Assembly: GCA_017979445.1 (NCBI GenBank)
Contig: CM030705.1
Location: forward strand, 13,261,540 to 13,325,539
Reading direction: 5' to 3'
Source: Akebia trifoliata
Lineage: Eukaryota; Streptophyta; Magnoliopsida; Ranunculales; Lardizabalaceae
Length of the DNA: 64,000 bases
Below, in pieces: positions 20,713 through 32,206 of the stretch. The notes under the pieces are model-generated. The model did not search any database, had not been told where the DNA came from, and worked only from the letters and a program-made list of their open reading frames with translations. The position numbers and the translations under genes were made by a program. The first letter of the stretch is position 1. Each line of letters opens with the position of its first letter.

Positions 20713-23020
20713 ACCCCCGAAATTCTATCAATTTTTATTTTACTTGAAAATATCTTATCTTGAGATTTGAAAGTTGAAATAACAAGAACCTTAAGATTGA
20801 CGATGAGGGTAAATTTTTTGCTAGTTTTAAAGAGGAAAATTGAGGATTTGTTTTAAGTTGTTGAAGATCAAGGTATCCTGGTCATTTTAGTTAAGTTATT
20901 ATTATTATTATTATTAGTATTGTAAGGGTGGAATATGGTGATGCATTAATAGACTCTATCCTACTGATCTGAAGTTACTCTTTACTCCTTCCTATTCACA
21001 CCAATATGGTATCTCCCAATAATTTTTCAACGCTTACATTAAAGGTGTAGAAGAGCAATAATAACCGATAGAACTCTCTCATTTGTCAATTTTTCCAAAA
21101 GATCCCTTTCTCTCTACTAATTTCCTAATTTATAGATCCCTTCTTTGAATCAAGATTTCCCTTTCATCGAGATGTGATCAAAGAATAGAATGCCCTAATT
21201 ACAAGGATCCTAAACGGAATTAAAATCTCTGAGATTGAGTCCACAATTCCACGGAGATCTCTTCCAAGATCTCTGGACTTGATAAGCGTAAGTCAGGATG
21301 ACACAAATATTCAGACCAAGCTTACCTTGCCAGGTAAGCCATGTCTTCACTAATGCTACCCCTGCCCTACCAGTCAGGTTAGACGCCTCTATCTTGATCT
21401 GTCCTGCTACTGGACTAAGTTGGAAATATTGGCTTACACATAGTACCACTTAACTGGCTTGGACACGTGTACAATTAAAATATTACATCATTATTATCCT
21501 CTACAATTATTATAATTAAATATTGAAGATGAGGGTGTTCAAATCATTTTCTATTAATGTCAGTTTGCAAACATGCGGGTATATATCTCAAATTATTTTT
21601 AATTATAGGTTAACAAGTAATTTACTTAAACTATGTGAGTGTGACAACAAACACCAACCACTCAGGTGGTTTTTTACCTAGCTAGTTTTGTTGAAATGGT
21701 ATCTTCTTTCTTAATCAAGGAAGGAAGGATCACTTAAGAACATTTAATAATCGCTCAAAGTGAAGACCATTTTCGGCCCTACAATATTAATATTAGTCGT
21801 ATGAGAGAGAATACTACTAACATACTACACCATTGTTTTTATGTCATTCTTTTAGAGACTATATATCATCAAGTTTGATAATATTAATATTTTGAGTTTG
21901 ACGATAATTATTGATGAACTCAACGAACCTTATAGTAAAAGGTAGCTAGTTCGACAACAAAAATGTTGAACTCAACATTGCAAATGTAATCCAAATTTTC
22001 AAAAAAATTTGTTTTTTCCATTTTTTCGACTTTGATACTGAGTAATTTTGTTAACTACCCAGAACACATATATCATAGTTGTGAAATGGACACTCAAATC
22101 AAAAGTTACAAATAGTCATCAAAAAATTTAAAATATCAATTGTTATCTTCATTTTTTTATTATTATTATAAATTGTTGAAATAAATAAATAAAAATATAC
22201 ATATAGATGTTCAAAATAAAGATTATATCATTCTCTATTCTTCATTCACACACAAAATAAAAAAATCGTAGAAAATGGTCGCAATCACGATTGGGTATTT
22301 CAGAAATACTATAAGAGAAGAGGATCAGGGACTATTAAGAAAATAAAAATTTACCAAATGAACTATTATGATATCACCAAAAACTTAAAGACTGTTTAAA
22401 AATAAAAAATAAAAAAAAGTCCCTCCACCCGGTTCTTTAAATATTTTTCCCTAATTTCAATTTATGATATATGTATTTTTAAGAAAAAAAATTTATTTAG
22501 GAAAACGGACACAAAGCCCATTTTGTAAATATTTTGAAAATACAACTTTACAATCCAAAGCGTTTGTAGAAGCGTCCAATCCACATGTGGTAACAAGGCT
22601 CATTAAGACTGACACATCTCACTTTTGAGCTCGGACAACTCAAATCGATTTATTAAATTTTTTAAAGAACTCAATATAATATAGAGGATCACATCAAGTT
22701 CCAAAAGGAGATCAGATTCTTATTGGATTCCTAAAATGGTTATCATAATCAAATCAAATTAATTAGACTCAAAACCGACTAATTAAATTTAGATAAATCG
22801 AATGGCTAGGTACCCAATTTTGACACTCTTTCTATAACTATCCATTCTACTAACACACTTTGATTTTTATGAAGCATTAAAACAATGACCCCCCAGTCCA
22901 AGATGCGAACCTTTAACTCTTTTTAGTTTTCAAATTGAGGACCTATCTTATAGGGACGTCAAGATCAGACCCAAAATTTGATATGTTCCAATTTGATAAC
23001 TTTGGGTTTGGATCAAGAAT
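20713..23020. other. Intergenic sequence, no gene recognised
   Basis: It holds an ATT triplet run near 20898-20917, scattered AT-rich repeats, and a stretch at 21200-21450 of higher GC without recognisable coding similarity. The part from 22600 to 23000 has hAT-like repeat words (CCGACTAATTAAATTTAG). None can be assigned. Confidence 0.4.
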
Positions 23021-23341
23021 TTAGATTTCAATAATGTTCCAACCGATTCCAGTTACACTCATTAGATTAGACCAAGCCTTCCAATCTAATTTTGTTTTGT
23101 TCCAATGATTTTTGAATTGTTTTTGTTCGAATTTAAATCCTGTTTTCTTGAAAAATTTATTTCGAACAAACTTCCATCCTAACCTATCTAAAGTTGGCCC
23201 ATTCCTATGACCTTGCACGACTGCTTCAACACATAGTTCAACAAAAGTCTTGTGTAAATACGGACTCCAATTTGCTTTACCCTTGTCATTTTGTGTTGCA
23301 ACTTGTTTGTCCTTGTTCATATTTGTTGTTTCAGAAGACAT
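23021..23341 (-). pseudogene. Myb/SANT-like domain fragment (PIF/Harbinger-associated type)
   Basis: The frame encodes a trihelix/Myb-like DNA-binding domain: ANWSPYLHKTFVELCVEAV, then GWKFVRNKFFKKTGF, then QFKNHWNKTKLDWKAWSNL and TGIGWN. This is the arrangement of Myb_DNA-bind_3 proteins that accompany PIF/Harbinger transposases or form L10-interacting MYB proteins. Only the first exon-like part is here; the frame stops after WNIIEI where the family normally continues for well over 100 residues. I see no transposase partner nearby. It could be a decayed first exon of an active gene, but the missing downstream part makes a relic more likely. Confidence 0.7.
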
Positions 23342-23638
23342 TTTAAAATGAAAACAAACAAATATGTGAAAAAAATATTAAATAAATATTTAAAAGAAAA
23401 AAATTAATCATGTATTAGAGAAAAACATAAATAAATCATGTGTGTCTGATGTAGGACTTGTATTGCGTACTCTTAAGATTATTTACAATTAGGATTAGGC
23501 TCATATAAAATCCTAAATCTAGCAAATATAAATATAATAGAGAGAGAGAGAGAGAGAGAAATAATACCCTTAATATTGATAATACACCTAGAATGCACAA
23601 AAAATTATCAGAATACCTTAATAAATATATAATTACAC

Positions 23639-23691
<53 letters not shown>

Positions 23692-24147
23692 AAATTATAT
23701 TAAAAAATTATAAAAATAATTATTTTCAATTTAAATAAATTTATAAATTTTATTATTTTATCGAAATTTCGGTAGCATCTCCTTTTAAAAATTGACATAT
23801 GAAAATTTTCTGATAAAAAAAATACCTGCATAATACACAATCTACCATCCACGCAACAGTTCATATAAATATTATCAATTGAAGCACCCCAGTATGTCAT
23901 CAAAACTTAGAACATGACCTTGAATGAACATGGGACTAATTCTAACATAAATTCATCCCAAAACATTAGAGGATTTCCAACATGAGTAAACCATGAAATT
24001 TTATCTTCAGAAGTCGCAACAAAAAAATCGAACGCAAGAAGCAAATAAGGAAACCAATTAATAATTAGATTCTGTGATAACCCAATCTACTACAAACTAC
24101 AATAGAAATTATAATTACAAGAAACAAAAAAGCCTTTTGATGGGTTA
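23342..24147. other. Upstream of the Myb/SANT relic; AT-rich, no gene recognised
   Basis: Contains the (AG)n tract at 23539-23560 and the long (TA)n tract at 23642-23686. The part 23700-24140 is AT-rich without a recognisable product. Confidence 0.4.
23642..23686. repeat. (TA)n microsatellite
   Basis: About 22 uninterrupted TA units. No foldback element has inserted here, unlike the TA tracts in the 0.6-3.05 kb array. Confidence 0.95.
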
Positions 24148-24444
24148 GTTTAGAGACTTTTATTTTTTATTTTTTTAATCCTAACCGTGGGATTGATGGG
24201 TTTTGGGGTGAATGGGTTTTTGAAGATTAGGTTGTCGAGGACAATTGGTACAACCATAAAGAAAATTGATGTATACCTATGGATTGTAAGGGGTTTGTGT
24301 TCATTGTTGTGCCAATTTGTAATCCATTTGAGCTCAACGACCCTTAGTAAGATTTAAAACCGTACTATGTTAGGTAAGGAAAGTGTTTTCAAAGACTTCT
24401 AGACCCCAAGACTTTTCTATTAGAATTAGTTCCATTTCTCTCAC

Positions 24445-24452
24445 TATATAAG
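24445..24452 (+). promoter_or_regulatory. TATA box before the glucanase-like exon 1
   Basis: CACTATATAAGGAGC lies 56-63 nt upstream of the ATG at 24508. It suggests that the fragment kept its original promoter when it was duplicated or captured. Confidence 0.55.
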
Positions 24453-24594
24453 GAGCTCAAAATGATGTTGGTGATGAAATAATATAGTTAAATATATCTT
24501 CTTCTCAATGGCTACATTCTATACAAGAAGCAATAGCCCTACAATGTCTACAATACTGCTGCTGGTTGGAATGCTAATGGCAACATTAGAATGT

Positions 24595-24600
<6 letters not shown>

Positions 24601-24659
<59 letters not shown>

Positions 24660-24660
24660 G
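24601..24660. repeat. (CT)n(CA)n compound microsatellite in the glucanase pseudogene intron
   Basis: About 20 CT units followed by about 9 CA units, starting directly at the splice donor. Confidence 0.95.
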
Positions 24661-24892
24661 CACACGCATATATATGCATGCATGCACAAAGATATCAATG
24701 CCCATCCCACCATATATATTCTGATTTGAATAATGGATTTCAGCCTCCCCATCTAACATACTCTCCTTACGTGGCATGTGCTTGACCAAAGATTATTTTA
24801 TTCATTAGGATACACAACTGCACATATATCCCTAGAAAAAAAAATCTATGAATCTAGCATATGGGAATATGGGGAGTATGTTAGTGGGAGGA

Positions 24893-25170
24893 GTCAAAAA
24901 ATCACAACCCTTCTAACATTTTTCATGAGGATGGTCTCTATGGTACGGATATCCTCACAAAATATCATCCATTTTCAAAAATTTTAACTTTATAAAAAAT
25001 TGTTTACAAATTAACAGTAAAAATTGACCGTTGATGATTCTTCAACTTGTAAACCACTTTTGATGGGGTGTTAGAAGTTTCAGAAGTGGCTGACCTTTTA
25101 TGAGGATGATGTCCTCACCATAGAGTTCATATTCGCAAAAACTCAGCCTATTTCAAAACTTTTAACCCTA
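24893..25170. repeat. Diverged foldback element related to the 1-3050 array
   Basis: It carries the same core words as the array (ATGAGGATGGTCTCTATGGT, TTGTTTACAAATTAACAGTA, GATGGGGTGTTAGAAGTTTC) in the same order, with the spacer GATTCTTCAACTTGTAAAC. It is more diverged than the 0.2-3.0 kb copies. The following 25195-25400 has GTTCCTATAGAATAGATACG and CTATAGGAACGGG inverted ends. It sits in the intron of the glucanase pseudogene. Confidence 0.6.
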
Positions 25171-26864
25171 TAAGACAAAGGATTGTAAGAACCGTGTCCC
25201 GTTCCTATAGAATAGATACGTTGTCTATGTAGCACCTTGTGGTATGTGTTTAGAACACATTGGGTACTTATCAACTCGTTTTCTACAGGACATGCAGCCC
25301 AATGTGTTTAATATCCAACAAAAAAGTGCCACGCAGACATTGATTGTTGCTATAGGAACGGGATACCGTTCTCGATCATGGCTCATATATATATGACTCA
25401 CACACCAAAAGACATTCATCATCTTCGAAATTTGTCTCGAAAGAAAGATTAGTTTATCTGACCCCAAATCTTGGCTATAAAACTTTGATAATTATACATG
25501 TTTTCTCTAATTCATTTACATTGGAATTCAAGTTTTGTCCAATGTTCTTCATTAACATGATGCAAGTGGACAATCCATTGGTATTTGTTACGGACAACTA
25601 GGGAAAGATTTACCACCACCACAAGAAGTTATCGATCTATATAGATCAAATAACATAGGAAGGATGAGACTTTATTTTCCAAACCAAGCAACTCTACAAG
25701 CCCTTAGAGGATCCAATATTGAACTCATACTTGATGTGCCTAACACAGACCTTCAACTTGTTGCATCCGATGTTTCCACCGCTAACCATTGGGTCCAAAG
25801 AAATATAAAGGACTACTCTCCTAATGTAAGGTTCAAGTACATTTCTGTTGGTAATGAAGTAAAATTTGACAGCCCAAACGCCACTTATGTTTTGCCCGCT
25901 ACAAAACCAAATCAAGGTGTCAACCACGATTCTATGAGTGTTATTGATCATACATATCCACCATCTGAAGGGACTTTTAGAGATGACATGCTTCGTATTT
26001 GAATCCAATCATAGGGTTCTTAGTGAAGAATGAAGCCCCATTCCTAGCCAATGTGTACCTATACTATTTTAACCACTATTTTGGATTAAATTTTATAGAT
26101 CTGTTATAATCTTTAAACCAAAACCGGGTTGGGACTTGAAAAAAAAAAAAAAACAACAAAATTTAATCTACCCATTGTCCTCGACAACCTCATCTTCAAA
26201 AACCCATTCACCCCAAAACCCATCAATCCCACGGTTAGGATTAAAAAAATAAAAAATAAAATTCTCTAAACAAAATAAAAATGCATAACATGCAAACACA
26301 AACAGTGTTAGAAATGCATGGAACGTGTCTCATAAAAATAAAAATGTATTCACTCGGGCAAATTACAAAGCACAATGTGGGTATCATTCAGAACTAAAAA
26401 GTGGGTATCTCATCTACAAAATGTTAAATAGCCAAGATTCAAATCAGTGAAAATAGATGTTCTCAGTTCAACTTTAAAACCAAAACCCTTACTGAAATTC
26501 CCAAAGGAGGCTTCAGATTGACTCAACTCAACCAAAACTTAAATAAATAAATAAGTAAATTCAAGAATGGTTAGAGAATCAGTTGTAGAAGAAATACCCA
26601 ATTGAAAGATACAAAATTGGACTCAATTCATTGAAGAACAAATAGAATTCAAGATCATTCAACTGTTTACAAAACAGATTTGAAGGGAAGTGATTGAGAA
26701 TTTCAAAGTGGAAATAAAAAATCAAAAATATAAGAGAAAGAACTCTTACAAAAAGAAAGTTTAGACGAGAGGTTACCTCTCTCTGTCGAAGTTCAGTCGA
26801 GGGTTCTATCGAGGTATCAAAGATCAGAGAGATCTCGCCACCGTTGAGGGTTCTAGAGGTTCCT

Positions 26865-27090
26865 TGAGGGTTTATGTTGATGGAGCACTAGCCACCGTAG
26901 TCACCTGAGGGAGAAGACCTGTAGGAGGGAGAGAGATCACTCTCGAGGGTTCTGTCGAGCGAGAAGGTTCCGTTGAGGGTTTAAGTTGATGGAGACCTAA
27001 CCACCGTAGTCGCCCGAGGGAGAAGACACCGTTGGAGGGAGAGAGATCACTCTCGAGGACTCTGTCGAGGGTTCTGTCGAACGAGAGTCT
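26865..27090. repeat. Tandem repeat, 110-bp unit, about two copies
   Basis: The unit beginning GAGGGTTTATGTTGATGGAG at 26865 recurs as GAGGGTTTAAGTTGATGGAG at 26975. Both are followed by CACCGTAGTC, GAGGGAGAAGA and GGAGAGAGATCACTCTCGAG. The copies differ at a few sites and by small indels. The function is unknown; it may be subterminal repeat of a transposon. Confidence 0.8.
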
Positions 27091-27663
27091 TCTCTCTGTT
27101 TCGCGTGTGAAGATGGAGTCTCGTCTGTTATGTCGTATGTTCGTATGGTTAAGATTAAAAAAACGATTGAAATTGGGGGTAAATTTGGAATCGCGCCATA
27201 TTTTTTTTACGGAACATGTGATCTCTGCAAAAGCAAAAACGAGAAGTATCAATTACGGTAATTCTCCAAAAAGTATTATTTGTACTCTTTTAAAAAATTA
27301 TTCTTCCCAAGTATCGAATGTTCAAACGATCGAGAAAGTGCTTCTGACTCCCCGTAAAAATTAGAAGCACTTTGAGAAATCAATCCAAACAGGCCCTTAA
27401 CCTCCACTCAAGGAACTATCTAACCTAAACTTAAGGGAAAGAACTGTAACAAATTTGAACATGCAATAACAAATTTGAACGTGCCATAGTGCAGAAATTA
27501 AAATAAAATAAAATAAACTAAGGTCTCTTTGCTTAGACTTAGTCAAACTCAAGCTAAAAATTTGGGATTCTTCTTAGGGACTCGTTCTATTCTTCTCAGC
27601 CTATCAGACACTTTTAAATCCATCAAAAGTGGTGCTCCCCTTTTCTCTATTATGAAAATTATT

Positions 27664-27768
27664 TTTACTACGGAAGCATGGTGGTTAATTTTCAACGTGA
27701 AAGTGGATTCAATGGGTTTTGAACCTAGGTTGTAGGATTTACTGACTTAGTTAAGTTGGCACCTTTTA
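27664..27768 (-). repeat. tRNA-related SINE-like fragment
   Basis: On the minus strand, CAACTTAACTAAGTCAGTAA followed by CCTAGGTTCAAAACCCATTG resembles the A/B-box layout of a tRNA-derived SINE. A similar sequence in the same orientation occurs at about 51800-51915. No tRNA-like fold closes. Confidence 0.35.
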
Positions 27769-28431
27769 ATATGAAAATTATTTAGATCTTATATAAAATC
27801 AGGTTTGACCCAATCTAGTTGTTATTAGATTGGGTTTGGTTCCTAATATTGAGTCTTAGAAAAAACCTAATCCGATAATAATACAATCCAAATCTTATGG
27901 GATCAAATCTGATTCTTCGAAGATTGATACCAAATTGACCCCAATCCAATTCATTGACAGCCCTACGGTGTTGCATGTGAAACTAACCTAAAATGTCTCC
28001 TCTTCAACCTCTTAATAAAATCCTTTTTTTTTTCCTTCCAATATCCAAACCTTTGATTTTACGTAAAACCCTATCTTTTTCTTGAGGTTTGATCATCCAA
28101 GGAGATAAAAATTCATAAATTGAAGACGAGGGTAACTTTTCTTTTTTCTCAGATCAATTTCCGACTTCTACAGGAATTTGACAAAAATTCCTCACAATTC
28201 TTGTTAATGAAAAAATGCCCCTCAAGCTGTTCTTAAGGTATTACTTCAAGAGAGTCTCTATTAACATGCCAACTTTTACTTAAAGCACACCAACTTACAC
28301 CTTGGAAATTAATTTCAAAAGGATTGGTGTGCTATTAGTAAAAGTTGATGTGCCAATAGAATCTATATAATTTAATGATAAAACCATTCATAACATTTTA
28401 TATAAACTGGGGTTAAAAGTAGGGGTGTCAA

Positions 28432-28570
28432 TGGATACCTATTTAATTGAAATCGAAAACCCCAATTTCGGTTCTCTTTTTATTGGAACTAATTAAAGCT
28501 AGGTCTAAAATAGAACCGAACCGACAAGAACTAGAATCGTTAGGTTCTATCCAATGGGTACCTGCGAGTA
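28432..28570. mobile_element. hAT-like short element or end fragment, copy 2
   Basis: It starts TAGGGGTGTCAATGGATACC and ends near ATCCAATGGGTACC with ACCGAACC/GGTTCT blocks between. It is an inverted relative of the copies at 7846 and 31185. It sits about 40 bp before the solo LTR at 28607. Confidence 0.45.
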
Positions 28571-28606
28571 CCCTTAATCAATTTATTTTGTCATTTATTT
28601 TCATAT

Positions 28607-30697
28607 TGTAGCTATGTGACTTTCGAGTCAGAAGATCGAAACTACAAGGATTTAGAGTTGTCACCATTCTTTTTTAGAAGATGGTGTGAATAAGCACCCG
28701 AAAAGTAATTCTTGAAAAATGATTTTTGTAATGAGTTTCGTACGGATAAAGATACTAATCTACTTAAGATCTAAGTAAGAGAGTCCATTTAAAAAATAAG
28801 GAAGGTGTTAAGCATCTAATTTCTTCCACCTTAAGTGGTACTCTTAGAATCGGTCATTTTTCAAAAATAAAAAGAAAAGTAATAAAAATCAGGAAATTTT
28901 TTATTTTTATGTCCACAGGATCCAAGGGACTTTAATTTGGACTTGGATCATGAGGGTTTCCTTATTGAGGAAAGAGCCCTATCCATGTCCACGCTTTTGA
29001 AAGCATACAATTTCAAAATATGTGGGCTTGGTGATTATGGGCCCATTTTCATAAGAAAGGGGCTCAATGACTTAGCCTCGAAAATGTTTTGTGGTAGGTA
29101 CAAATGTGTAGGGATTTTGAAAAGAATAATTTTTTTTTAAACGGTTTTCAACCCCTACTCTTTCGACCGAACCAAAGCCCAATATATCAGTTGTAGGTTA
29201 GGGTGTCCATTACATCCTAGGGTTGATCTAAATAAAAATAAAAAAAATAAAAAATAAAAAAATAAAAAAGGGAAAAAGAGAAGAGGGAAAATGGAAGAAA
29301 GAGAATGGAATAATTTATTCTATTTTTGTCCTCACCTACATTGTCCTTGTAGTATTCTTTTCTTGAAATTCTTTTTCTTGATCTTCAAATATGACATCTT
29401 GATCTTGTATTTGAACTTGAGGATGAGAGTAAAGATAGTTTAGCGTAGGGAATGTGAGTTATGGGGATTTTTTATAAGGATTGAGAGAGTGAAGAGGTTG
29501 AAGTATGAGGAATTTTTTGGGGGAGAGGGGAGTTTTTATAGATTTTGAGGATTGCTTTTAGAGTTAAAAATGTCAAAAATAAAAAGTGAATGAAAATGGC
29601 ATGAATTTTAGGCTAAAGGGTTTGCATTTTGGATTGGGGAAAGTAAATGAGGTAAAAGGGTTTGATAGGTTGCTTTTGACCCAAACCCATGGATAAAATT
29701 CAATTGGATTGGTTAGGCAACTCATTCATATGTTAAGTGTTGACTAATGTTGAGGGGAGTGGGGCGTTTGATTAAAAGGATGGCTTGTGTAAGGGATTTG
29801 ATGGTTGGGTTTTAGAAAAGTGAGTTTGATAGTGACAAATGGTAAATGGTATGGGGCGAGTAGGATAGGTGAGTTGATTAAGTATAAGGGGTGTGGGGAT
29901 GGTTTGTTATAGAATTTGAAGATGTTGGGTGATGACATGTGGTGTAGGTTGTGGTATGGGTGGGGTAGTTTTTAGGGATAATGATGAGGTGAGGTAGATT
30001 GATTTTGGGAGGTGGGTTGTGGTGGTGATAAGTATCCACCTAATGTTCATGGGCTTTTGATGTTGTGAAGACCTTGATTGATTAAAATTGTGGACATGAA
30101 TATGATTTTAGGCTTGAGTAAGGGTTTGATTTAGAATGAGCTTTTGCATATTGGGCTTATGAGTAACTTGTGGCTTTAGTGAGATTGGAATTGGCTTAGG
30201 TTATGGGATGACTTAGGATTGGTTTAAGTTAGTGCTAGGGTTGGGTTGGAAATTGATTGGATAGGGAAATCTTGAAATTGGATTGGGTTAAGTTGAGGTA
30301 TTCTAGGTGGGCTTGCAACGGGCTTAGGGCTTGATGATGAGTTTAAAATTAGAGTAATAAGGGATTGAGAAGATGGGTCGGATAATGATTGGATTTGGGT
30401 TTGGTGAATTTAGGTTTTGAGGGTTTTAGGTCAAGAAGGATTGAATTTGAATGAAGGTGAGATTAAGATAGGATTTGGGTTTGGGTTTAATGGGCTTATG
30501 GCTTTGGTAGGCTTTTAGGGGAGGGTGATTTTTACAAAAATGATCTTGAATGATCCCAGAGGTCCATTAGGGCCTTTATTTGAAATTTGAAATAAGAAAA
30601 TTAATCTTTTGAAAGTTTGGGCCCTTGGGCCTTTTGATTTTAAAAATACAAATTTTAGGCTTTTTTGCATGAGGCAGGTCAAATTGGGGTGTCTACA
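28607..30697. mobile_element. Solo LTR, family B copy 1 (2091 bp)
   Basis: It runs from TGTAGCTATGTGAC to GGGGTGTCTACA and is flanked by the perfect duplication CATAT (28602-28606 and 30698-30702). The left part carries GAGTTGTCACC and GGAAGGTGTTAAGCATC, equivalents of GAGTCGCCACC and GGAAGGTGTTAGACACC in the LTRs at 48779 and 54112. The interior is strongly G/T-skewed (GGGTTTGG, GGATTGGGTT) with no long frame. No internal domain, primer site or second LTR is present. The superfamily is not set; the length suits a Ty3-type element. Confidence 0.85.
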
Positions 30698-30742
30698 CAT
30701 ATTATATATGATTTAAGGTATTTTTTATAAGAACGAATTATG

Positions 30743-30944
30743 GGACAATGATTGTAACAAAATATATGATAATGATTTTTGTCTTATATGAGTTAGAAGT
30801 TTCATAATGGGCTAATTTTTTTATTAAGATAATTTCCTCACCATAGAAATCATCCTCACAAAAAATTAACCCATTCAAAAACATCTAACCCCATTAAAAG
30901 TGGTTTACAAAAAACCATTGTCAAATTTTGTCACAATTATTGCC
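30743..30944. repeat. Short foldback element, array family
   Basis: The ends GGGACAATGATTGTAACAAA and TTTTGTCACAATTATTGCCC are complementary. It has one copy of the core palindrome (AGTTAGAAGTTTCATAATGG) instead of two, so it is a half-size relative of the 0.2-3.0 kb elements. Confidence 0.65.
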
Positions 30945-31184
30945 CCTTGAACCACCCGCATTTTTTATTTCAAAATAAATGTATGTCACATAAAATATCT
31001 ATTGAAGCTTAAAATGAGTTACTCTTCAAAAAATTTATCACTTTAAACTAAGATAATTTTTATTCTTGAAAAAAATCATTAATTTGTATCTTTAGTATAA
31101 CTAAGCTAATAATTTTGTTGATAATATGCTTCTTTTTTTTTTTTATGATGATCTAAATAACTTTTTTTCTCATTTGATTCTTGA

Positions 31185-31318
31185 GAATCGAAACCGATGG
31201 GTACCCGTGATTTTTGGCGATTTCAATTCCATTAATTTTGGAACCGGCAAGAACTAGAACCAAACTAAATATAATAGTTATGGTTCTAAATTTCTTAAGA
31301 ACCGACCCACTGACACCC
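31185..31318. mobile_element. hAT-like short element or end fragment, copy 3
   Basis: Closely similar to 7846-7996: GATGGGTACCCGTGATTTTT at the left, TTAAGAACC and CTGACACCCCTAAC at the right. No target duplication was recognised. Confidence 0.45.
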
Positions 31319-31344
31319 CTAACTAGAAGTTGATATACAAATAG

Positions 31345-31535
31345 AACTACAACAATAAAAGCTGATAACGGTCAAAATTGACGGTCCATGATTCTTCAAC
31401 TTATAAATTGAGGTTAGAAATTTCACAATTGACTGATTTTTTATGAGGATGATCCTCTCATCATAGAGATCGTCCTCTCAAAAAATCAACTCATTCCAAA
31501 ACTTTTAACCCATATAGAACAATACACTTTGACTA
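31345..31535. repeat. Foldback element remnant, array family
   Basis: Contains AATTGACGGTCCATGATTCT, then a core palindrome (TGAGGATGATCCTCTCATCA) and CTCATTCCAAAACTTTTAAC. These are the spacer plus right half of an array-type element; the left half is missing. Confidence 0.55.
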
Positions 31536-32206
31536 GGACTTTGACAACGGAACGCTGTCCTTTCTTTCCACCAAATGATCCAAAGCTTCTCCAGATTCGA
31601 AGAAAGAACTTCCTAAACACTCCCCCAAACGGACAAATTTACAATTGTTATTCTTACGGAAGTTATCGGACAAATTGGAAGCTCACCACCTTCACCATCT
31701 GTTGGGGCTTGTAGAAAGAAAGGAATGGACACACGTTCAACGGGAAGGAAAGTTTCAATGCTGGATGTTATCATTAGTATTCTTGGGTTTTTGTACTTCT
31801 GGTGTAAGCAATTCAAGGATTTTAGAGGATTGTTTTTCAAAGATCTCTTGTTTAGATGGGATCATGTTTGTAGGGGGGAAGACTTTAAGCTGTATCTTCT
31901 TTCTTGATAATTCCTCGTTCTCTTATCAATAAATTTTCGCTAATAAAAAAAAAAATCTGAATCAAAGTTATGTAATAGTTTCTGGTACGAAACTTCTGCA
32001 ATGATGATCAGAAATGCATACGTAGTACAGTAAATATACATTAGTCCAAGTGAATATTTCCGTTATCGTTACACAACAGTTCAAGACGACAAAATTATCA
32101 TTGCATTTTAATTTACCAAGTACAAATGTAATTTACTCAGAGAGATTGCACAACTAGAGAATAATTAAGTAATTTATTGTCTATATATAGCCGTGTATTT
32201 CTGTAC
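31536..32206. other. Unassigned stretch with poly(A); then AAMP 3' flank
   Basis: 31536-31955 has several overlapping frames and ends in a poly(A) run (31945-31955) after AATAAATTTTCGCT, as in a retroposon 3' end. I could not match its translation to a LINE domain with confidence. 31960-32206 is the 3' UTR and flank of AAMP; AATAAA on the minus strand at 32178-32173 lies about 30 nt after the stop. Confidence 0.4.
32173..32178 (-). terminator. Putative AAMP poly(A) signal
   Basis: AATAAA on the minus strand, 29 nt past the TAG stop. It is close to the stop for a plant 3' UTR, so a more distal site may also be used. Confidence 0.35.

Larger units (their letters stand above)
24508..26110 (+). 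pseudogene. Beta-1,3-glucanase (GH17) pseudogene
   Basis: Exon 1 (24508-24598) encodes a signal peptide ending at a donor (ACAG|GTCTCT). The intron contains a (CT)n(CA)n tract and a foldback-related block. From 25568 the mature enzyme begins: GQSIGICYGQLGKDLP, then SNNIGRMRLYFPNQ, then VQRNIKDYSP and YISVGNEVKF. NEV contains the family's catalytic acid. About 15 residues normally found after LPA appear to be missing. A one-base shift near 25997 throws the frame into TGA at 26000. The shifted frame still reads as NPIIGFLVKNEAPFLANVY before a stop near 26107, so the C-terminal half with the second catalytic Glu is absent. The acceptor before 25568 does not match the phase of exon 1. It is dead as an enzyme. 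Confidence 0.88.
24148..26271. mobile_element. Inverted-repeat-bounded element enclosing a glucanase gene fragment (Pack-TIR candidate)
   Basis: Positions 24148-24248 and 26171-26271 are inverted copies of each other over about 101 bp with only three mismatches that I can count. The shared words include AATCCTAACCGTGGGATTGA, TTTTGGGGTGAATGGGTTTT and GGTTGTCGAGGACAA. They enclose a broken GH17 gene with its promoter and intron. I find no transposase and no clear flanking duplication. This is the layout of a Pack-MULE-like gene-capturing element; a simple inverted duplication is the alternative. Confidence 0.6.
26272..28431. other. Intergenic sequence with a 110-bp tandem repeat and repeat remnants
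   Basis: No host gene is recognised. The part around 26750-27120 is GC-richer and holds the tandem repeat listed separately. 27325-27400 ends in a CAATCCAAACAGGCCC-type terminus seen in many plant TIR elements. 28237-28370 is a small inverted pair (CCAACTTTTACTTAAAG and AGTAAAAGTTGATGTG) related to the GAGAGCTGCTA MITE family. Confidence 0.4.

Noticed and set aside
24508..24785. Frames of alternating Ser-Leu, Thr-His or Arg-Glu across 24600-24660
   Set aside because: They read through the (CT)n(CA)n microsatellite at the start of the glucanase intron. Only the 24508-24598 signal-peptide exon is real.
26872..27364. 126-codon minus frame and 110-codon plus frame near the tandem repeat
   Set aside because: They overlap on opposite strands across the 110-bp tandem repeat and have no recognisable domain.
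31536..31955. LINE 3' end suggested by poly(A) at 31945-31955
   Set aside because: Poly(A) and AATAAA fit, but I could not match the translation to an RNase H or zf-RVT motif with confidence. It was left as unassigned.
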